Origin: Apoda limacodes
Lineage: Eukaryota; Arthropoda; Insecta; Lepidoptera; Limacodidae
Assembly: GCA_946406115.1 (NCBI GenBank)
Contig: OX291558.1
Span: 15,678,205 to 15,742,204, forward strand
Reading direction: 5' to 3'
DNA: 64,000 bases
Shown here piece after piece: positions 14,141-27,004 of this stretch (its first letter is position 1; the number at the start of each line of letters is the position of its first letter). The translations under genes were made by a program, and so were the position numbers. The notes beneath the pieces are model-generated. The model was not told the origin of the DNA and did not search any database. It was given only the letters and a program-made list of their open reading frames with translations.

Positions 14141-15149
14141 GTTGACCGACATAATGTGCATTACGCGCTTAATGTCAATAATCCAACCAAAGATAATGAG
14201 CCAATATTTGTACATTGTGTCATATAAAAATTATGCCGATTTAACTTGGATGGATTATGACATTAAACGCATTAAAGCAGTGAACAGAACGCCCCTAAAA
14301 AGACAGCAGCTGATCGCAAACACCTACTCATGAAAATCACCCCGAATCGTGTCGATCAAATAAAACCTCCTATTATCTATTCTGTTATATAACTAAACAC
14401 CAGCTTGTTTATCTGAATTATAAAAAAGAGGATGCTAATTAGTAAAACGTTTCATTAATAAATCAATGTGTCTTTGTTTAGAGTAGGTACATAAGCAATG
14501 ACGTCACTAACGTAAAAACAGTCAAGATTTTATTTCTATGCGCGGAAGAGAATTGTTTATGATATATAAGCTACCTCTCAATAATAGAATCGTGTTTTTA
14601 CATAGAATGCTTAAGTGTGAATTATTATAGTAGATAGATGCCGTAAAAATTCGTTGTGAATTCGTTTTTTTCTGAATTTTAATGAATAAGCACGCAATGC
14701 ACGGGTTTTCTTATACCATACAAACTTACTTATACTACACACCTATTCTTATATCACAGACAGCTTATACCTAAATAACAGCCCATACTATGCCTATCTA
14801 TTTCAGTCTTCAGTTTGTTTCATTCATGCAGTAAGTCATGCCTTTGATAAATCGGACAACGTCGAGAAGTTATGGCGCCGCGACAAAATGTATGGCTGGA
14901 TGGTCTACAGCCGACTAGCTAAATATGACGATATAGGCTAGTCCGGTGCCAACCTTGCCCCACGATTTGACTAGGTGCCTTTGATGACGACTGTATTAAT
15001 AAAACGATTCTTTAGGCTGTGCCTCTGTGATTATATACTTAACACTAAAGCACAAGGGTAAGATCACTATTTGTTAAGTAGCTGAGTATCGGCAAACTCA
15101 GCCCTTTACAGATTTCTCGCTAGTAACTAAATTAAATAACTAAACTTAT

Positions 15150-15540
15150 TTGTAGTCTACATTGCAGTAAAGTCAAATTCGAAAAGCAGAAGAATTATCT
15201 AAATATATTATTACTTAATAGTTAAAAATTACATTAGTACAGTTCTTGTCAAATTTCTATCTAATACCTAGTTAAGCTCACGTTTTGAACTTAAATAAAA
15301 AGGGCAGAAGTTGTGCCAAATGTGAAATGTTGCCAAAAACTTAGTTACCCAATAGTTAAACATTACATTTTTACAGTGCTTGTCACGTTTTTACATATCA
15401 ACTAACACCTAACCTACATAACTAAGCTTAGGTATGTATAGTCTACATTGTCGTAAAGGCAAATGAAAAGAGCAGAACAATCTACTAATATTGTCAAAAA
15501 CTTGGTTACACAATAGTTAAACATTACATTTGTAAATATT
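15150..15540. repeat. Diverged tandem repeats, unit about 135-160 bp, three copies
   Basis: AATAGTTAAAAATTACATTA (about 15,218) and two AATAGTTAAACATTACATTT blocks (about 15,352 and 15,511) recur. Copies 1 and 3 are preceded by TGTAGTCTACATTGCAGTAA or ATAGTCTACATTGTCGTAAA; copies 1 and 2 are followed by a CAGTNCTTGTCA-type block. Confidence 0.65.
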
Positions 15541-16279
15541 TAAACATCTTTAGGCTTTAGCTTGAAAAAGGGGGTGCTGCAATTTCATTAGATGTTGGTA
15601 CTTATCACCTCTGTAAATTGTGTAATTTTCGGTATTTTCGGATACGGCCACTGTCGAACTGTGAGAACCATGCAATAGTTAAGCGCTGCTATTGTAACGA
15701 AATTGATATTTAAGCGACTTTTGTTAATACACATGCTATTGGATGTACGAGACGTATGGGATCGGGGAATAGTGTGGTTTGAATGTTCTATATCAATCTG
15801 TGTTTTGGGGTTCACTCTTCAAATTTCATTTACAGTTACGAAATTGTATACGGTAATGATAACGTCTCCGGTAATAAAAACCCTGAAAGTGTTATAGTTG
15901 TCTGTTCACACACTCACTATATTTTTTTTTTTATTTTGTTGTCTCCAATATGACAAAGTATAAGTCTATTTTCCACGCTGTCATAATTTATTATTTTATT
16001 AGCTCCATATGCTTGTTAGAAATAAAAATTATGGGTTCTTTATGTCAGATCGTATAATTCGTCATATTCTATGGTTATAATAATATATTTTGCACCTTTA
16101 TTTGGTTGGCAACATGCCAATCGTTGGGCCACACAGATTTATTTGGTATTTAATAAAAAGTCGTTGATAGTCCAATGTTTAAATTAATATAAACAGCTGT
16201 GTTGTTTTTTAAGGAAAATTAAAATTATATTAAAGCAGTGAAGTTTGAATAAAGTAAGTAATTTATATATACACACACA

Positions 16280-16395
16280 CACACTAAGGTGGCAAACAAA
16301 TCAACGGTCTGCTTGATAGCAAACGGTCACCGCAGCCTACATGGACTCTGGCAAACCCAAGTGCATCACCCTCACGTTGCCTACCCTATGTATAT
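16280..16395 (-). mobile_element. 3'-end relic of the CR1/Jockey-type LINE (antisense)
   Basis: The reverse complement of the LINE tail is visible: CTAAGGTGGCAAACAAATCA, then AGCAAACGGTCACCGCAGCC and TGGACTCTGGCAA, ending at a decayed GTTGCCTACCCT. The A-rich tail has been replaced by a short CA run (16270-16283). Confidence 0.65.
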
Positions 16396-16705
16396 GTAAT
16401 AACTAATTTCTTAAAACCCCATATTGTAGGTAGTCCATATAAAACCCTTGACCTTTTAGGTTCTAAGGTGTGAGGATGAATTCGGTAGAATGGTAAGCAG
16501 TGCATTAGTAAAAAGATTGGTAAAGAACACATTATTTCATTATCGGTAATGTAAATGGCAAAAAAAGCAAACCATATTATGAAGCATATTTTCGATTAAA
16601 ACATTTTTTTGGTTTTTTCGTTGTTGATAAATGTTAAGTTGTTAAAGTATCTGGACGGCTGTGCTCGGACGGTTTTGAAAAATTGTGTTTTCTCAAAAAT
16701 CACGT

Positions 16706-16830
16706 TTTTACAAAAAATACAACTATAAAGGTAATCTTAAAAAGCAAAGCCCTACTAAATACACAATTTTATCCAAATCGTTAAAGCCGTTCGTTTAAAT
16801 GTATAAGATAAGATAGTAGAGTAAGATCTA
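16706..16830 (+). repeat. Dispersed repeat, pair member 1
   Basis: CAAAAAATACAACTATAAAG, AAAAAGCAAAGCCCTACTAA, TACACAATTTTATCCAAATC and GTTAAAGCCGTTCG. The same order recurs at 35571-35690. It ends with a GCCGTT block like the SINE/RTE tails. Confidence 0.5.
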
Positions 16831-19800
16831 AGTTAAAAACTGGGCTTTTACGTATTTCTAATTGAGATTATACTTACTAACCTACTTTTCTATTGTTACA
16901 CCAAGTAATAGATTTAAGGTAATAATGACTATTCAATTTATAAGGTAATCTAATCCGCTAAAATCCGCCTTAAAATCTGCGTAAAGCCGCATTGTGCAAT
17001 CAGCAAAATCAGCAATTCCAATAAACAAACCATTGTTCGTGGAGAATTTAATATAAACATTTTAGAAAATAGCTCATTAAGCACCAGATCGCTTGCCTTA
17101 TTTCGGTCTTTTAATTTAAATTATTTGTTTTGTGAACCAACTAGAATTGCTTTATCTAGTGCCACTTGCATCAACAATATATTTAGTGACATAAAACCAA
17201 TTCAAAAATCAATTATAAGCAATCTAGAATCAGATCATTGTGAACAGTTAGTGGTTTTAGGCACTCACTTTTTGACTTTGACTTTGACCAATCTGCCTGG
17301 GAAAAATATTTTACTTTAATGTATTTTTTACTTTTGACATGAATAGCCATATTAGTTATGAAAACTGTTAACCTGATTTAATTTTATTTAATTATACTAT
17401 CATACATACGTATTAGAAACTATTGGGTATACATATGATATTATTTTCCAAACATCAGCCAAACACAATAGTATTAACTCAGTTTCCGCCAAAAAAAATT
17501 TGACTTCGATAAATGTATGAAAATTTTCACAGCAAATTTATTTTTTGTAAAACGTTTTTGGCACGACATCTTTGGCGTGCTGCCAAATGGCGCTACCCAA
17601 TGCACTCGGTAGAGTAACTTTGTAGAGAAAACTATGAAAGTCTAAATAGGATTTCGCCCCTGAACTTGAACCTATAAATAAGTTGAACAGTGTACATACA
17701 GTATGCTAAAAAAAAGTAGGTAAGTGAAGTAATCTTAATACACTACACTACTATTGAAGTATGTAGAAGAACGTCAACCACCACGCAATTAATCAGCCGT
17801 ATAATTTTCACAAATTAAATTTCTTTTATTTTTTAAGAAAAAAATCCTAAATTTAAAAAAGCGTTTTCTAAAAAATATATATATTTTCTCGCGCAAAGCT
17901 CTAAAAGTATTTATATTTTAATTAATCTGATTTTTTGCGACCTCTATTTCTTTTGCAATTCTGGTAATGGAACCAGAAAACAGAATTCGGTCAAAAACTT
18001 GGTAACCTTTTAAGCAACAAGAAACTAGTATTCAAATTATTTTGTTTTAGATTTTTTGTTAAAATGACGGGGTGTTTTACAGACGAGGTTAGAAGTTTTT
18101 GTTTTGTACTGTTTAAAAGGAAAAAGATAAGTAAACGGTTGACAAAAAGGAATAATTTAGTGTTATGCAAGTCGGTCTTTAAAGACTTATTTTTTTTATC
18201 TATACACAGTTTGTCTTTGGGTTAACAAGACTAATCTAGTAAAGATATTTTTCGTAACCCAGAGAAAGAAAATCAAACATCTATTTTCATATAGATATAA
18301 TTAACACATTTAAATACAAATCCACAAATCAACAAAGACATAAAAATATCAAACTCCTAGTTTTATTCATTATCATACTTCCTTTAAAATTAGGTTACAT
18401 GATTTATTTATATTTTTAAAGAAACTCTAATGTATTTCTTCAAGCTACGCAGCAGCCAATAAGAAAACAACTTCTGTATAAAAATGTGTTTCCAATATTT
18501 CCATTAGTTTTTTCGTGATGTTTTTGAAAAGGTCAGCCATTAGTAACATATGTGTTGCTGTCGTTTTAACGTTCGTATCCAATGTACAGCTATTAAATAA
18601 TAGCTCAAGGCCTGCGTTCGTTGTTTTTATTGCGTTATTAATTTCGACATTTTGCATTTATTTTCGAACATTCTGTGGTCTCGTTTCTGACCGACATTTT
18701 CCCAACTATGTTTTTTTTGATGTAAAAAAAAATGAAAATATTTGCCAAGATTTGTAAGAATTCGGACGATAATATTTTGAAAAGCGGTAAACTTGTATAT
18801 TCAAATTTTAAAATGTTGTGATAGAAATGTGAGTTATTTTGTCATATAATATGCTCGCAAAGTATCAGATAACATTCTGTGACTTTTACAAATGGTTTTC
18901 GAAGGTCGGTGCTAGAATATGAGAATTATGAATCTGTCATAAAATAACGTACATTAATGTAGCTTTTTCATTATTTATGGTTTATAACTCTAAGTAGTTC
19001 CAGATTAATTGGTTATTCCCTATTTTTATGCGAGTTTTTTGCCCGTCTAAAACATCATTTTAGAGCAGTGATCTAGCCTAAAAACGTTTCGTAAAAAGCA
19101 AATTCACGGAAAAAAGTTCAGTATTCCGTGATTTGCTGACAAAAATAAGAACGAGAGCACACTAAAGACAAAATTCGCTTTTGAGTAGTCTCTTTAGTTT
19201 TAGTCTATCGTTAGTAGTATGTTACATGTCACGTATATTTCTAGTGATACCTGCCCATATTCACTTTAAAAATCCACAAATCTTTAGGTAAACACTAACC
19301 AATACATTTCTTTGTTGATTTTAAAGAAACATACGTTCAAATAAATTTTTACTAAGTTCTCGTTATCAATGCATTTTGGGTTCACGTGACTGCAATATTT
19401 TTTGCCCGTCTGTAATTTCAGAAGTATACGTTGCAGGCATGCAGTTTGAGTTAACCTGACAATGCAATACCTATAAGACACAAGGTTTTTATGCGTCATA
19501 TTTTAAAGTCAATTTTAAACAAATTTAAAAGCTTTTAATTAATAAATTTGTTTAATTTATATTTGTTTATTTATCCGCTGTACATGTTCGGTCTGCCTTG
19601 AAATGCATACAAATGGATTTTTATTGATAGCAGTAATGCCGCTTTAAGCTATTTGGATTTGTATCCTTTTCTAATCTTCATTAATACATTAAGTATGTAT
19701 TATTATATATACATAAATTTTATTCGATGACACTAATTTTAAGCCAATAGTATCATAAATTATATTAATACAAACGAAATAATAAAAGCTTAAAAAAGTC

Positions 19801-20230
19801 GGTTTTAAAAACTGATATTAACTTTGAATTGAATCAAACCACGGTTACAGTGCATTTTTTTTTAATTTTCAAGATTTAGGGTAAAACTCAACTATGTGTG
19901 TGTGTGTGTGTGTTCATTTAAATATGTGAAATATTTACAAAGTTTATCTAGTACATTTGTAACACAAGTTGATACATTCTGCATTATATTATACTATATG
20001 GTCACAATTTTTTTTATAAAACTACTCGACTCGCCTTAAAATTCATGTCGTGTTAACGTTTCATTTCACTTTTTTTGGAAACAAATTTGCACATGTAAAA
20101 TCCATATTAATGGTACCTTAACATGGATAAAAATTTGCAATAAAGGTAACCGCCATCTATTTTTAGAAAACTACAAGTAGGAAAATATGTAGGAAAAACT
20201 TCTCTAGAGCGTTTGCTTTTTTGCTTAGCT
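16830..20230. other. Intergenic/intronic, no recognised feature
   Basis: AT-rich. An ATG-initiated 70-codon minus-strand frame (18445-18657, starts MQNVEINNAIKTTNAG) is open opposite an 80-codon plus frame. Neither resembles a known family. Confidence 0.5.
19895..19912. repeat. (TG)n microsatellite
   Basis: Nine uninterrupted TG units. Confidence 0.9.
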
Positions 20231-20232
20231 TC

Positions 20233-20322
20233 TTAATTTCTACAGTGCTGACGGACGAGTTATTAATTTCTACAGTGCTGACGGACGAGTTATTAATTTC
20301 GACAGTGCTGACGGACTAGTTA
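20233..20322. repeat. Minisatellite, 30-bp unit x3
   Basis: Three copies at a 30-bp period of TTAATTTCTACAGTGCTGAC then GGACGAGTTA. The third copy has two substitutions (TTTCGACAG and GGACTAG). Confidence 0.9.
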
Positions 20323-20769
20323 TTTAGACAAATTAACCAGAAAAACTTATTATCTACGTCGAATAAAACAGTAAGAACAGAAGAACAAATCTAGAAATTT
20401 TCTTAAGAAACCTACAATTTCTATGTGTAACATGTAATTCGATGTGGACGAGGCGGCGATACGGTGAACTGACACCTGCTTCACTTTTAACTGACAGACT
20501 GCACAGTTTTCGCCTTTTAACTTAACAGGTAAAAGGGTACGAGTGTATTAGCCTCTTTTTGGGCCGCGGGAAGTAGTTGGATGTAAGCAGCACAGATATG
20601 TTAAGCCTGTGTCTATCAGTGATCGTCTGGAAGCCGCTAATATGATGATGATAGTGATTGTTAGAGTGTAGGCGAATGACTATTTAACAGAGTATAGAAT
20701 ACTATGTATTGTTAGTGTGATGTATTATGTATGGCTTTGTATTGTAATGATGGTACGATTTAGACTTCT

Positions 20770-21110
20770 TACCACAAATTCAAATTCAAATGCTTTATTT
20801 CTCAAAAATAGGATATCATATCACTTTTTTAAGTGAATAAACTATAAGTTACTAACTACTACCGTTTCGAAGTCAAAATAGCGATCTAGATGAGAAGAAA
20901 CGGCGAAAAAAAACTCCAGCAGGCGCTCTTTTAATTTTGATTGAATACAAATTATCAAGTAAATTTTATTTAAAAAATCCAATGCATTTTTATAATTAAG
21001 GTAGTCTTGAATTGTGTATAAGCTTTTTCGTAAAATTTCAGTTTTACAAATTTTTAGAACTTTATTAAGTTTAATTGACATAATTCAACTGGTATTTTAT
21101 TTTAAAAACG
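20770..21110 (-). pseudogene. LINE RT extreme C-terminus and 3' end (antisense), copy 1
   Basis: The minus-strand frame 20842-21081 (79 codons) contains KTEILRKSLYTIQDYLNYKN and ALDFL, resembling the K--L--KAYY-V-DYLNDK-AW ending of lepidopteran LINE RTs. The 3' end is the AATTTGAA-type repeat tail, visible on the plus strand as ACAAATTCAAATTCAAATGC at about 20,773. A homologous copy lies at 41.96-42.29 kb. Family is clear from the pair; exact clade is not. Confidence 0.65.
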
Positions 21111-21499
21111 GATTCACTGACCTTTAAATGTTTTTTATCTATTTTCTTAAGCCTTATGTGGATCAGATCAAGTTTGTTTTAATTTCGAGTGTTCTTTTTG
21201 AAGCATTCAATAATTTTATGAACGAAAATGTCCAATATACGTAGAAGTTTCTGTTATTTATACATACGTTATGTCAGTTTGAGAGTTAACGTTTTGGAAC
21301 ATATAATTTAAAGCAATAAAATTTCGAATAGCAAGCGTTTACGCTCTTGCGTGTTGAAACTAATTTTCATTTTGGACAATATGGCTTCTAGGAACACTGA
21401 TTATTCATTGACAAAGGGAAATGGCGTTTTGAAATAAAAATAAAATTGACATAAATAAGCATGTTTCCGTTAATCAATTACTTTAATCGTCTACAATTT

Positions 21500-21700
21500 T
21501 TAGGGTTCCGTAGCCAAATGGCAAAAAACGGAACTATCTATAAAGATAGATTCGTCATGTCTGTCTGTCTGTCCGTCCGTATGTCACAGCCACTTTTTTC
21601 CGAAACTTTAAGAACTATAGTGTTGAAACTTGGTAAGTAGATGTATTCTGTGAACCGCATTAAGATTTTTACACAAAAATAGAAAAAAAAACAATAAATT
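21500..21700 (+). repeat. 'GGGTTCCGTAGCC' dispersed repeat
   Basis: TTTAGGGTTCCGTAGCCAAA, AACGGAACTATCTATAAAGA, CTGTCTGTCTGTCTGTCCGT and ACTATAGTGTTGAAACTTGG show a related but distinct member of the class. Confidence 0.55.
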
Positions 21701-22054
21701 TTTCGGGTTCCCCATACTTAGAACTGAAACACATTATTTTTTTTATCAAACCCATACGTGTGGGATATCTATGGATAAGTCTTCAAAAATGATATTGAGG
21801 TTTCTAATATCATTTTTTTCTAAACTAAATAATTTGTGCGATAGACACTTCCAAAGTGGTAAAGTGTGTGCTCCCCCCCCCTGTAACTTCTTAAATAAGA
21901 GAATGATAAAACTAAAAAAAATATATGATGTATATTATACCATTCGAACTTCCACCGAAAATTGGTTTGGACGTGATCTAGTAAGTAGTTTTTTTTTAAT
22001 ACGTCATAAATCGTAAACCGCAATTTACCTTTCATTTAATCAACTCAAATATAA

Positions 22055-22240
22055 AAATACTAGCTGTGCCCGCGGTTCCACCCGCGCTAAATTCAGTTAT
22101 CGAGCTATATCTGATGTAGCATATATGTTTATCCAGGGTGTCACCTGACTCCGTACTAAATTTCATTAAAGTTGGTTCAGCCGTTTGAGCGTGAAGAAGA
22201 AACAAACTCATTCACAAACCTTCGCCTTTATAATATTAAC
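22055..22240 (+). repeat. Lepidopteran SINE/RTE-tail repeat
   Basis: CTAGCTGTGCCCGCGGTTCC opens it, TTAAAGTTGGTTCAGCCGTT and GTGAAGAAGAAACAAACTC follow, and CTTCGCCTTTATAATATTA closes it. This is the full order of a very common lepidopteran short repeat. Others of the type lie at 33.8 kb, 49.9 kb, 51.7 kb, 53.0 kb and 61.3 kb. Confidence 0.7.
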
Positions 22241-22537
22241 TAAGGGGTTGGAGAGAGATTTCCAAAAAAAAATAATGCACGATTTTTTTGTTAGTCACAA
22301 ATAGTCCGCATACCAATTTTTAGCTTTCTACCTTGAAAATTGCGGAATGCTCCAAACAAACTTCCATCCCCCATTTCAGAAAAGTGGGGGGTTAGAAAGA
22401 GACAAAAAGTAGCCTATGTTACTCTCCATCACTTCAATTATCACGTCAATTCGTGCCTCCGTTTTGCCGTGAAAGACGTTAAAAAACATTAAAAAATGAT
22501 GATTTATCGATGACTATAATAGTTTCTTTATACCTCC

Positions 22538-22665
22538 TACTGTGGTGGTGATGGCAAACAAGCTAAAGATCCGCCTAATATTGAGCGGTCAGCGCAGCCT
22601 ATGGACGTTTGCGACACCAGGGACATTCCTCGCGCGCTGCCGAACCTTTAAAATGTTCCAAAAAT
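22538..22665 (-). mobile_element. 3'-end relic of the CR1/Jockey-type LINE (antisense)
   Basis: The reverse-complement tail begins TGGTGATGGCAAACAAGCT and continues through GATCCGCCT, GCGGTCAGCGCAGCCTATGG and ACGTTTGCGACACCAGGG to CGCGCGCTGCCGAACCTTT. It is the partner, in opposite orientation, of the relic 240 bp further on. Confidence 0.65.
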
Positions 22666-22899
22666 CCCGAAGATTATAATTATTGTTGTGTTACAAAAAG
22701 CACAGCCACATCGATGATTTTTATTTCGTCTTTCAATTGCCCATATAAGGTAGAAACAAAATATTGCCTTTTGAGAAACTTATGACATTGTCAAGTCTTT
22801 AGAACTATTAAAACTTCTAAGGAAGGACCAAAGGAAAGGACAATAGGTAGAGAGGGAGGCTTCACGAAAATAGGTAGCTATAGTTCAAGAAAAAAAAAG

Positions 22900-23030
22900 A
22901 AAATAAGTTATTAGATTTTTGAAGGGTCGTAAACGCGCAAGTGATACCCCAGATGTTGCTAGCTCTGGTGACCGTTTACCATCAGGCGGACCGAAAGCTT
23001 GTTTGCCACCTTTGTGGTATAAAAAAACAT
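22900..23030 (+). mobile_element. 3'-end relic of the CR1/Jockey-type LINE
   Basis: Contains AAGTTATTAGATTTTTGAAG, GGTCGTAAACGCGCAAGTGA, TTGCTAGCTCTGGTGACCG, CATCAGGCGGACCGAAAGC and TTGTTTGCCACCTTTGTGG, then TATAAAAAAA. It is close to the 3' end of the larger LINE at 25.8-25.97 kb and probably a young truncated insert. Confidence 0.75.
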
Positions 23031-23034
23031 ATAG

Positions 23035-24330
23035 AAAAAGAATAAACTATATTTATTTAAAAACTTTATTATTTTTTTCTTATTAGGAATGCGGTATAGG
23101 CTAGTGCAAATTTTATGGCTGAACTAAAGCACCTAAAGGGTTGAAAAAAATGTATGTTATAAAACTTGCTTTTGTCTAGTGCATTATTTAAATGAGTGAT
23201 TTTCATTTATTGTATTGAATGCAATGAAAAATCTGGAAGTAACCATTGTTTCAACACTTAGGCAAATTTTTAAAGCATGTATTGCATTTTATTGTAATGA
23301 AAGTTGATTTAATAATTAGAATAGCTTGTGCATTGACTCTTAGTTGTAGCAAAAACTAAAAAAATGTTAAATCCCATACTAAAGAAATTAAGTTTCAAGG
23401 TAACTTTACGGCGCGAATAATTTACTAAGGAAGTTTATAACAAATATTCCTAATAGTAATTTATATGACATAGTGTAATGATTTTTGGTACATTTATAAA
23501 CACAACGTTAGTACTACAAAAATTAGCTTTCTGGCTTATATTGCAAAACCCTCTTAAGCAAAAATTTATGGTAAGTATCTCATGTGGAGTTTAATCAGGT
23601 TTTTTTATTACCCTTGTCTCTCCAATCTACAAATTGCTCAACGGTTCTCTTGCTTCATAATAACTCAAACTTTACAATTATACACTAGACAGTCTATAAA
23701 TTAATAGCTATGCATACTTCAATGAATGATCTACAATTTTTCTCTGTTGGCATCATGATGATGACAATTATGATTAAGTTTTTATTTTTTTTAATAATAT
23801 CGAATACGAATAAATATTCAGTTACTGGAAGGTCTTGTTGATACGAACTTTAGTAGACAAAAAAAAAATAGCGTGTTTGGTGGTATTTAGCAGACAGACA
23901 GCTATTTATATTTTGCTCCCTAGAGATAGAGGAATATAGGTAATTAATTAGAATAGTCCCCTATAAATTTGCGGTTCTAGATTAGCTCTTTGAATGATCT
24001 ATTGACTTTTTCATGTTGTTCGATTGATTTTCGCCTTAGTCGGGACTGTCAGGGTTGCCTGTGGTTTACTAGCTTGAATTCCGGGACAAAAGAAATAAAA
24101 TAATTAAAAATAAAACGTATCTTTTTAGAAACTGCTAGTTTAAATTAACCTTTGATAAAGTATTATATTTCAAAAACATGATTTTTAAACATTACATTAT
24201 CTAGAACCAATTGAACAAATAATAATCGCTACTAAGGCCTAAATTTATTGTAATTTTTTTTTGTTGTAAAACATTAGAAACTTGAGTCAAATAATAAATG
24301 AGGGCTGTGTTTTAATTTCTGTGAATAATG
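23035..24330. other. Intergenic/intronic, no recognised feature
   Basis: AT-rich DNA between two LINE fragments; nothing identified. Confidence 0.6.
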
Positions 24331-24334
24331 TTAT

Positions 24335-25970
24335 TATGATCCAATGCCGGAAATCTCCATGAGGCAGCGGGAGGTCAGGCGGGCGTTGCTTTCTCTAGAC
24401 GTTCATAAGTCGAGTGGGCCAGACGGTATACCAGCAGTGGTGCTTATGCAGTGTGATCCTGAGTTATGTCCTGTACTCACGCGCCTCTTCGCGCTTTCCT
24501 ACCACACTAGGCAATTTCCGTCTTCATGGAAGACTGCGAATGTGCACCCGGTGCCCAAAAAGGGCGATAGATCAGATCCATCGAATTACCTCTCTCCTCT
24601 CTAAGGTGATGGAGCGTCTGATCAACACACAGCTTCTAAGATACCTAGAAGTACACGATCTGGTCAGTGACCGTCAATATGGCTTTCGCCACGGTCGCTC
24701 GACTGGTGACCTTCTAGTGTATCTCACACACCGATGGGCATTAGCCATTGAGTCAGGGGGAGGCATTGGCATGTAGCCTGGACATAGCGAAGGCGTTCGA
24801 TCGGGTCTGGCACCAGGGTCTTTTATCGAAGTTGGCATCTTACGGAGTGCCCGAGGGTTTGTGCAAATGGGTGGCTAGCTTTTTGTCCGGCAGACGCATA
24901 CGAACCATAGTTGACGATAGTTGCTCTGATAACATGGACATTAATGCTGGTGCCCCGCAAGGCTCTACGCTGTTTCTACTGCATATCAATGACATGTTGG
25001 ACATCAACAACATACATTGCTATGCAGATGACAGTACTGGAGACGCTTTTTACACGGGTCGTGCAAACATCCCTCGTTCCGTTGTGGAGGAAAACCGCGG
25101 AGAACTTGTGTCTCAAATCGAGACCACACTGTCCCAGGTCTCTGACTGGGGACGGGTAAACTTGGTCCAATTCAACCCTACAAAGACACAAGTGAGCACG
25201 TTCACTGCTAAGAAAACTCCATTCACTGTAGTCCCACAATTCCAGAACACTCCCCTTTCCATCTCCAAGAGCATTGGGATCCTTGGCGTTGACATCTCCA
25301 GCGATGTTCAGTTCCGAGATCATTTACAAGATAAGGTGAAGCTTGCGTTCAAAAAACTTGGTGTACTCAACAGAGCAGACAGTACTTCACGTCGGAGCGT
25401 AGGTTGTTACTCTACAAGTCGCAAGTTCGGCCCCATTTGGAGTACTGCTGCCATCTCTGGGCAGGTGCACCCGGATACCAGCTTGGCCCTTTTGACTCGG
25501 TTCAACGACGGGCTGTGAGAATTGTCGACGATTCCAAACTCACTTGCGGTATCGAGCCCTTAAGTCTAAGGAGAGACTTTGCCTCACTGTGTGTGTTCTA
25601 CCGCTTGTACAATGGGTTGTGTTCTGAGGAATTGTTCGAAATGATGCCCACGGCTACTTTCTACCTTCGCACCATACGCCATCGGCAGGGAATTCATTCT
25701 CACACTTTAGAACCTAAATGGTCGCGTACAGTGCGGTTTTAGAGATACTTCCTCCCGCGAACGATTAAGTTGTGGAATGAGCTCCCTGCCAAGGTTTTCT
25801 GCAAGGACTACAGTATGGAGTTCTTCAAGAAAGAAGTTATTAGATTTCTGAAGGGTCGGCAACGCGCAAGTGATACCCCTGGTGTTGCAAGCGTCCATAG
25901 GCTACGGTGACCGCTTACCATCAGGCGGACCGTAAGCTTGTTTGCCACCTTAGTGGTATATAAAAAAAAA
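24335..25970 (+). pseudogene. CR1/Jockey-type LINE, 5'-truncated and frameshifted RT
   Basis: Non-LTR retrotransposon reverse transcriptase (target-primed reverse transcription). In order: KSSGPDGIPAVVL (24407 on); PVPKKGDRSDPSNY; QYGFRHGRSTGDLLVYLTHR (about 24676); palm motif A, SLDIAKAFDRVW (24775); GAPQGS (24949); catalytic box CYADDS (25018); LGVDISSDVQFRDHL; the C-terminal SQVRPHLEYCCHLWAGAP and QRRAVRI segments; and LPRTIKLWNELP, ending about 25,915. The frame changes near 24,600, 24,770 and 25,390. An in-frame stop sits at 25740, and several codons usually found after GAPQGS are missing. The N-terminal endonuclease half is absent, so the copy is 5'-truncated and dead, though the catalytic Asp pair remains. 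The 3' end is GGCGGACCGTAAGCTTG...GTGGTATATAAA with an A-rich tail at about 25,960. The clade within CR1/Jockey is my judgement. Confidence 0.9.
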
Positions 25971-26356
25971 AAAATTATAACACAATATTACCTAAATCAC
26001 GGTAGTAACTGCTTTATACTTTTGGTTTTTTTTTGATTATAGAATAGACAAAAGAAGACATGCGCCATAATACTTGAGCTGAGGAATTGTACAAGGCCGT
26101 AGCCTTTTTATAATACATAATTACTTTATGATGTAGGGCAAATAATTTTCTATAAAAACGTGGTAACCTGTTTTAATTTTTAGTTTTTGCTACGGAAACT
26201 CTCACTAAGTTAACTACACCATTATTTTTCTAAACAATTGCTTTAAAAAAATCTTCAGCTAATTAGTAGTAACTATGTAGTTTTAACACATTTTCAACGA
26301 TACCCTTCTGCATTAATGATAGGGCAGTGATACTTTAATCTAAAAATAAGATTGTA

Positions 26357-26891
26357 TATATTATGATTATATATTATGATTTATAGTAAAAATTGTAATT
26401 CTGAAAAATTTGAACCCTAAATTATGTGTAGTCGACCCTCAGTTGGCTGGTTTTCCCACTTATTCATAAAAAAAATGTTTATTATAAATAGCAACCTATT
26501 ATTTTTTTGTTTAATTTAACAAGAATAGGTACAACAAACTTTTATATCAAAATCAAGATATTATTAAACCACTGGCTAGTAAATAATAAAAAAGCTATTA
26601 AGTAAAACAGAAATACATGTAAATATATTATGATTATATATTATGATTTATAGTAAAAATTGTAATTCTGAAAAATTTGAACCCTAAATTATGTGTAGTC
26701 GACCCTCAGTTGGCTGGTTTTCCCACTTATTCATAAAAAAAATGTTTATTATAAATAGCAACCTATTAATTTCTTGTTTAATTTAACAAGAATAGGTACA
26801 ACAAACTTTTATATCAAAATCAAGATATTATTAAACCACTGGCTAGTAAATAATAAAAAAGCTATTAAGTAAAACAGAAATACATGTAAAT
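26357..26891. repeat. Tandem duplication, 267-bp unit, two copies
   Basis: The unit is repeated with a period of 267 bp (the block TTATGATTTATAGTAAAAA at 26374 and 26641). Both copies carry TGTAGTCGACCCTCAGTTGG and CTGGTTTTCCCACTTATTCA. I see only a few differences between them, for example CTATTATTTTTTTG against CTATTAATTTCTTG, so the duplication is recent. No coding frame. Confidence 0.85.
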
Positions 26892-27004
26892 ATGCGTAAT
26901 AAAACTAATAATTTACATTAAATTAATTAATTATATAGGAGCTATAAAAGTTTAAATAAATTTGTCGTCAAAGTATAAAATAAGCGGAAACGGCAGGTGA
27001 CTCG

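Noticed and set aside
18445..18757. Overlapping open frames on both strands (70 and 80 codons)
   Set aside because: No recognisable family or splice context. Kept only as a note in the intergenic entry.
20233..20322. CRISPR-like regular repeat
   Set aside because: Three directly abutting 30-bp units without spacers, in a eukaryotic genome: an ordinary minisatellite.
24976..25323. 115-codon minus frame
   Set aside because: It is antisense to the LINE reverse transcriptase, whose plus-strand motifs explain the openness.
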